60,200 bases of DNA from Caulobacter vibrioides. Its GTDB lineage: Bacteria > Pseudomonadota > Alphaproteobacteria > Caulobacterales > Caulobacteraceae. The stretch is from positions 1-60,200 of the forward strand of contig LNIY01000082.1 in assembly GCA_001449105.1 (NCBI GenBank). Reading direction: 5' to 3'. The position numbers and the translations under genes are program-made. Below, one piece after another: positions 56,657-60,200 of the stretch (position 1 is its first letter; every line of letters begins with the position of its first letter). The notes beneath the pieces were generated by a model. That model searched no databases. It was not told the origin of the DNA and saw only the letters and a list, made by a program, of their open reading frames with translations.

Positions 56657-56818
56657 ATGAGCATTCTGATCACCGTCATCATCGCCCTCGTGCTGCTGGG
56701 CCTGGCCCTCTACGCCGTCCAGCGCTCGCCGATCCCCTCGCCCGTGAACTGGCTGATCCAGCTTCTGCTGATCATCGTGGCCATCGTGTTCATCGGCAAT
56801 CGGGCCGGGTTCTTCTAG
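56657..56818 (+). CDS. 53-residue two-helix membrane protein
   Basis: The ORF reads MSILITVIIALVLLGLALYA, VQRSPIPSPVNWL and then IQLLLIIVAIVFIGNRAGFF. It has two hydrophobic helices with a short Pro-rich turn, typical of the Thivi_2564-type small membrane proteins. The ATG follows an acceptable but weak ribosome site. Its TAG stop overlaps the sufE stop on the other strand within the palindrome CTAG. The function is unknown. Confidence 0.78.
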   Translation: MSILITVIIALVLLGLALYAVQRSPIPSPVNWLIQLLLIIVAIVFIGNRAGFF

Positions 56819-57246
56819 CCGCGCGACAGAGCCGCCGCGTCGCGCTGGATGCGGGCGACCATCGACTTGAGGCCGTTGGAGCGCTGCGACGACAGCGCCT
56901 CCGACAGGCCCAGGCGCGCCATGGCAGCCGAGGCGTCGAACGCGGCGATGTCGCCGGCCTGCGCGCCCGAATAGAGCCGCAGCACCACGGCGATCAGCCC
57001 GCTGACGATATGGGCGTCGCTGTCGCCGCGAAAGCGCACGGTCCCGTCGGCCTGGGGTTCGGTCACCAGCCATACCTGGCTGGCGCAGCCGCGCACCTTG
57101 TTCTCCTCGGAGTGCTCCTCGGCGCTCAGCGGCTCGAGGTCCTTGCCCAGCTCGATGACGTAGCGATAGCGCTCTTCCCAGTCGCCGAGCATTTCGAACT
57201 CGTCGGCGAGGTCGTTGAGGGCGGCGTCGATGGGGCTGGTGCTCAT
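56815..57246 (-). CDS. sufE: Cysteine desulfuration protein SufE
   Basis: SufE accepts sulfur from a cysteine desulfurase for iron-sulfur cluster assembly. The 143-residue protein has the family pattern DEFEMLGDWEERYRYVIELG, with persulfide Cys54 in VRGCASQVWL. The ATG at 57246 is chosen because it gives the usual length. There are no other suf genes in the window. It converges with the 53-residue ORF. Confidence 0.93.
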   Translation of the reverse strand: MSTSPIDAALNDLADEFEMLGDWEERYRYVIELGKDLEPLSAEEHSEENKVRGCASQVWLVTEPQADGTVRFRGDSDAHIVSGLIAVVLRLYSGAQAGDIAAFDASAAMARLGLSEALSSQRSNGLKSMVARIQRDAAALSRG

Positions 57247-57286
57247 GGCGCGGCATCTAGGCGGGCCGCGCCCCTGATGCAAGCGG

Positions 57287-58138
57287 TCAGGAGCCGGGCA
57301 GGCTCACGATCGCCGTCAGCCCCTGCCCCGGCGCCGACTTCAGCCGGAGCGAACCGTTCATCGCCCGCGTCAGAAGGTCGACGATCGGCAGGCCAAGACC
57401 CACCCCCTCGCCGGTGCGGGTCAGCAACGCCCCGCCGCCCTGCTCGAACGGCCGCAGCAGGCGCGGCAGATCGGCGGCGTCGACGCCCTCGCCCTGGTCG
57501 CGGATCGATATCTCGACCATGCCGCCGGGCGCGCGCTCGGCCGCGATGGTCACCACCCCCTCGCGCGGCGAATGGGCGACGGCGTTCTGCATCAGGTTGG
57601 AAAGGATGGTGCGCAGGCCCCGGCGGTCGGCCAGCACCCCCGGCATGGCCGCAAGGTCCGGCGCGCTGAGGGCCACGCCCCGCGCCTCGCACTCCGCCCG
57701 CAGCTGGGCCATCACGTCCTCCACCGCCTCGTCCAGCGGCTCGGCGGCGACGTCCAGGTCGGTGACATGGCCTTCCAGACGGGCGATCTCGACGATCTGG
57801 TTCACGAGCTTGAGCAGCTTCAGGCCGCTCTCGTGCACCAGCTTGGCGTACTCCTTGTACTGCGGCGCGCCGAGCGGGCCGTAGAGTTCGCTGGCCAGAA
57901 TCTCCGAGAAACCGATGACCGCGTTCAGGGGCGTGCGCAGCTCGTGGCTGACCATGCGCAGGAACGAACGCTTCTGATCGTCGAGGGCGGCCTTGCGGCG
58001 CGCGCGGGCGGCGGCGCGGCGAAACGTCGCGGTGGGGCCTTCGGTGGGCCGCTGCGCACCGCGCGAATCAACCTCGACCCCGCTTTCGGCGAGCTCATCG
58101 GCAGGGAACGAAGCGTCCGCGGACGCCGTCTGTGACAT
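57287..58138 (-). CDS. Cytoplasmic histidine kinase
   Basis: The 283-residue kinase has no membrane segment. It has a DHp domain with phospho-His65 (FLRMVSHELRTPLNAVIGFS) and a complete ATPase domain: N-box LSNLMQNAVAHS, G1 IRDQGEGVD, and G2 GEGVGLGLPIV. The first 50 residues are disordered and Ala-rich. It is divergent from divJ with 189 bp between, and its DHp region closely resembles DivJ's. The partner regulator is unknown. GGGAG lies 6 bp before the ATG. Confidence 0.9.
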   Translation of the reverse strand: MSQTASADASFPADELAESGVEVDSRGAQRPTEGPTATFRRAAARARRKAALDDQKRSFLRMVSHELRTPLNAVIGFSEILASELYGPLGAPQYKEYAKLVHESGLKLLKLVNQIVEIARLEGHVTDLDVAAEPLDEAVEDVMAQLRAECEARGVALSAPDLAAMPGVLADRRGLRTILSNLMQNAVAHSPREGVVTIAAERAPGGMVEISIRDQGEGVDAADLPRLLRPFEQGGGALLTRTGEGVGLGLPIVDLLTRAMNGSLRLKSAPGQGLTAIVSLPGS

Positions 58139-58327
58139 AGGGGACTCCCGGACCTTCTGTCCGTAAAGGCATTCTGTGCCACCCTGAACCAACCCGCTTA
58201 CGAAACCGTTTCCGTCCACAAGAAGCTGGATTCGGCTGGTCGCCCCACAATTGTGCGCGCTTGGGAGATCGGGCGAAGCGGGGTTAGGATTCACCAATAA
58301 CGAACCTTTCGAGGCGGACCCGCCAAC

Positions 58328-60106
58328 TTGAACATCGACCCGGTGCAGCCGCGGCAGGATGAAGCCGCTCTTCGCCCCGCGCTCGGCGCGGGCGAGACGG
58401 CGCGCGCCTGGCGTCTGGGCTGGCTGGCCGCGGCCCTGCTGGCCGGCGGGGCGGTGGCCTTCACCCCGGGCTCGACGGGCTGGCCGATCTGGACGGCCCT
58501 GCTGGCCGGGGCCCTGCCCGCCATCGCCGCCCTGCTGCTGGGCGACAGCGAGGACGAACGCACCCAATCCATGCTGCTGGTCGGCTGGGCCGCCGGCGGC
58601 GCGATCGCCGCGGCCCTGACCGGCGGCGTCTCCGGCGCGATGAGCGCCTGGTGTCTGGCCCCCGTGGCCGCCGCCTCGACCCTGGCCGCCCCGCGGCGCC
58701 TCGCCGAGGGCGCGGCCCTGGCCCTGATCGGCGGCGCCATGGCCGCCCTGACCCAGCTGTCGGGCCTGGCCCCGCCGCCGCCGACCGGCCCCACCGCCTT
58801 CATCCTCGGCTTCCTGGCCGTCGCCACCACCGGCCTTGGCCTCGCCACCGGCCTGATGCTGACCCACCGCCGGGCCGGCGAACGCGACGTGCGCAACCTG
58901 TCTGAGCTGACCGCCCTCTCGACCCTGCTGGACGGCCTGCCGTTCCTGGCCTTCGTGGTCACCCTGCAAGGCCGGGTGCGCACCGTTCGCGGCGTCGCCC
59001 CCGACGGCGCGGCGCTGGACAAGATCATGATCGACGGCCTGTCGCAGGCCGCCGTCGCCGGCGAGCGCGCCCGCATCGACTTCGCCCTCGGCCAAGCCCT
59101 GCGCGAGCATCAGGCGACCCTGACCTTCCCGGCCGCCGAGGCTCCGGAAAAGACCCTGTCGCTGACCCTGCGCCGCGTCGGCCCCGGCATGCTGGTCGGC
59201 GTAATGCGCGACGTCACCGCCGAGACCCGCCACCTGCAACAGCTGGACCAGGCGCGCGCCGACGCCGAGAACCTGGCCTCGGGCCGCGCCCGCTTCCTGG
59301 CCAATATGAGCCACGAGCTGCGCACGCCGCTGAACGCCATCATGGGCTTCTCCGACATCATGCGCGCCCGCATGTTCGGCCCCCTGACCGACCGCTACGG
59401 CGAATATGCCGAGCTGATCCACGAGAGCGGCCGCCACCTGCTGGACCTGATCAACGACGTGCTCGACATGTCGAAGATCGAGGCCGAGCGCTTCGAGCTG
59501 TCGCGCGGCGAGTTCGACGCCCGCGAGGCCGTCAACGCCGCCATGCGCCTGCTGCGCGTGCAGGCCGACAGCGTCGGCGTGCAGCTGCGCGGCGTGCTGC
59601 CGCCCAATGAGCTCGACGTCGACGCCGACCGCCGCGCCCTCAAGCAGATCGTGCTGAACCTGGTGTCCAACGCCCTGAAGTTCACCCCGCGCGGCGGCCA
59701 GGTGACGGTCACGGCCGACGGTCACGACGGCATGCTGGAGATCGTCGTCGCCGACACCGGCGTCGGCATCAGCCCGGAAGACCTCGAGCGCCTGGGCCGC
59801 CCCTACGAGCAGGCCGGCGGCGTCGACCAGCGCGCCAAGGGCACCGGCCTTGGCCTGTCGCTGGTGCGGGCCTTCGCCCAGCTGCACGGCGGCGAAATGC
59901 ATGTCGAAAGCCGCCTGGGCGCGGGCACCAGCGTCTCGGTGCGCATGCCCATCCTGCTGGCGGCCGCCAAGGCTCCCGTCGCGCCCGAAAGTCCCACGGC
60001 CACCGCCGACGCCATGGAGCCGCTGTTCGCGCCGCCCTCGGACGGCCAGGGCGCGGACGAGCCCTTCCTGGGCGAAAACGTCATCCGCTTCGCCCCGCCG
60101 CGCTGA
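58328..60106 (+). CDS. divJ: Polar histidine kinase DivJ
   Basis: DivJ phosphorylates DivK and PleD to control cell-cycle and stalked-cell fate in Caulobacter. The 592-residue protein has about six hydrophobic segments (residues 30-175), a PAS-like linker, the DHp domain with His329 in FLANMSHELRTPLNAIMGFS and a full ATPase domain (LKQIVLNLVSNALKFTP, VVADTGVGIS, GTGLGLSLVRAF). C. crescentus DivJ is 597 residues with phospho-His338, which fits. The start is a TTG at 58328; the C terminus is a disordered acidic tail. The name is by similarity, not database match. Confidence 0.85.
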   Translation: MNIDPVQPRQDEAALRPALGAGETARAWRLGWLAAALLAGGAVAFTPGSTGWPIWTALLAGALPAIAALLLGDSEDERTQSMLLVGWAAGGAIAAALTGGVSGAMSAWCLAPVAAASTLAAPRRLAEGAALALIGGAMAALTQLSGLAPPPPTGPTAFILGFLAVATTGLGLATGLMLTHRRAGERDVRNLSELTALSTLLDGLPFLAFVVTLQGRVRTVRGVAPDGAALDKIMIDGLSQAAVAGERARIDFALGQALREHQATLTFPAAEAPEKTLSLTLRRVGPGMLVGVMRDVTAETRHLQQLDQARADAENLASGRARFLANMSHELRTPLNAIMGFSDIMRARMFGPLTDRYGEYAELIHESGRHLLDLINDVLDMSKIEAERFELSRGEFDAREAVNAAMRLLRVQADSVGVQLRGVLPPNELDVDADRRALKQIVLNLVSNALKFTPRGGQVTVTADGHDGMLEIVVADTGVGISPEDLERLGRPYEQAGGVDQRAKGTGLGLSLVRAFAQLHGGEMHVESRLGAGTSVSVRMPILLAAAKAPVAPESPTATADAMEPLFAPPSDGQGADEPFLGENVIRFAPPR

Positions 60107-60165
60107 AGGCGCGATCAGTCCTCCATGAACCTCCGCCGTGGGGCGACCTGGACCGCCTGCGGCGG

Positions 60166-60200
60166 CCCCCTCAGTCGCTCCGCGACAGCTCCCCCAGAGG
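60166..60200. repeat. Intergenic palindromic repeat (CTCCCCCAGAGGGGGAG family), right copy, truncated
   Basis: The visible 35 bp are identical to 36658-36692 and break off inside the palindromic core at the window end. It lies 60 bp after divJ. Confidence 0.75.

Overview
The window is chromosomal DNA of a high-GC alphaproteobacterium, almost certainly a Caulobacter or very close relative. The evidence is a DivJ-type polar histidine kinase, the zauP-zapA pair next to a 6S RNA and fau, a bactofilin, TadE/TadG-type proteins, an NrsF-type anti-sigma protein beside gap-pgk-fba, frequent GTG/TTG starts and strong G/C-ending codon bias. There is no sign of prophage, insertion sequence, CRISPR array or replication origin. 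All coordinates come from reading the sequence; no database search was run.

Region by region. 1-3.6 kb: small ORFs, a YCII protein and a queuosine operon (queC-queE-queD) ending in a recombinase-fold protein that lacks its catalytic residues. 4-8.7 kb: a large TonB-dependent receptor and a hybrid kinase-like protein with a degenerate ATP-binding domain. 8.8-11.3 kb: a LuxR/LuxI quorum-sensing pair with dyad operators, followed by a PraR-like XRE regulator. 11.3-16.5 kb: a PilZ protein, a TadG/TadE unit, a Phd-PAS-PAS fusion, a second XRE regulator and a PraB-like secreted protein. 16.7-26.6 kb: tRNA-Met, a glycosyltransferase, a PQQ-type sugar dehydrogenase, an LhgO-like oxidase, a decayed parDE module, a TonB-C-like protein, and indolepyruvate ferredoxin oxidoreductase with a divergent Lrp regulator.

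26.7-34.8 kb: an Mpo1-like protein, a bactofilin, small lipoproteins, the ileS-lspA-DUF3035 cluster, yebC and ohr. 34.9-41.4 kb: a YmdB-type phosphoesterase, fau, 6S RNA, zapA, zauP, gap, pgk and fba. 41.4-43.4 kb: an attenuator-like leader (short ORF with rare Leu/Val/Ile codons, then a strong terminator) upstream of an unknown gene, and an nrsF with no sigma-factor gene beside it. 43.4-53.4 kb: membrane proteins, an acetyltransferase, hydrolases, two LPS-type glycosyltransferases, an RHH antitoxin with a parE carrying a premature stop, two identical tRNA-Gly genes, a DUF885 protein and a YceI lipoprotein. 53.4-60.1 kb: a stand-alone DnaA domain-IV-like protein coupled to a DUF6456-type protein behind a dyad-rich promoter, stress-type proteins, trhO, a 53-residue membrane protein, sufE, a cytoplasmic histidine kinase, and divJ.

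Themes. Signalling and cell-cycle genes recur (LuxIR, hybrid kinase, PilZ, two XRE paralogs, the divergent kinase/divJ pair, zapA/zauP). Both toxin-antitoxin loci keep the antitoxin but have a damaged toxin. Three repeat families sit between genes, including three inverted doublets of a 29-bp REP-like unit. The items most worth following up are the tra-box-like dyad before luxI, the orphan leader/attenuator at 41.5 kb, the Phd-PAS-PAS fusion and the DnaA-IV/DUF6456 operon.
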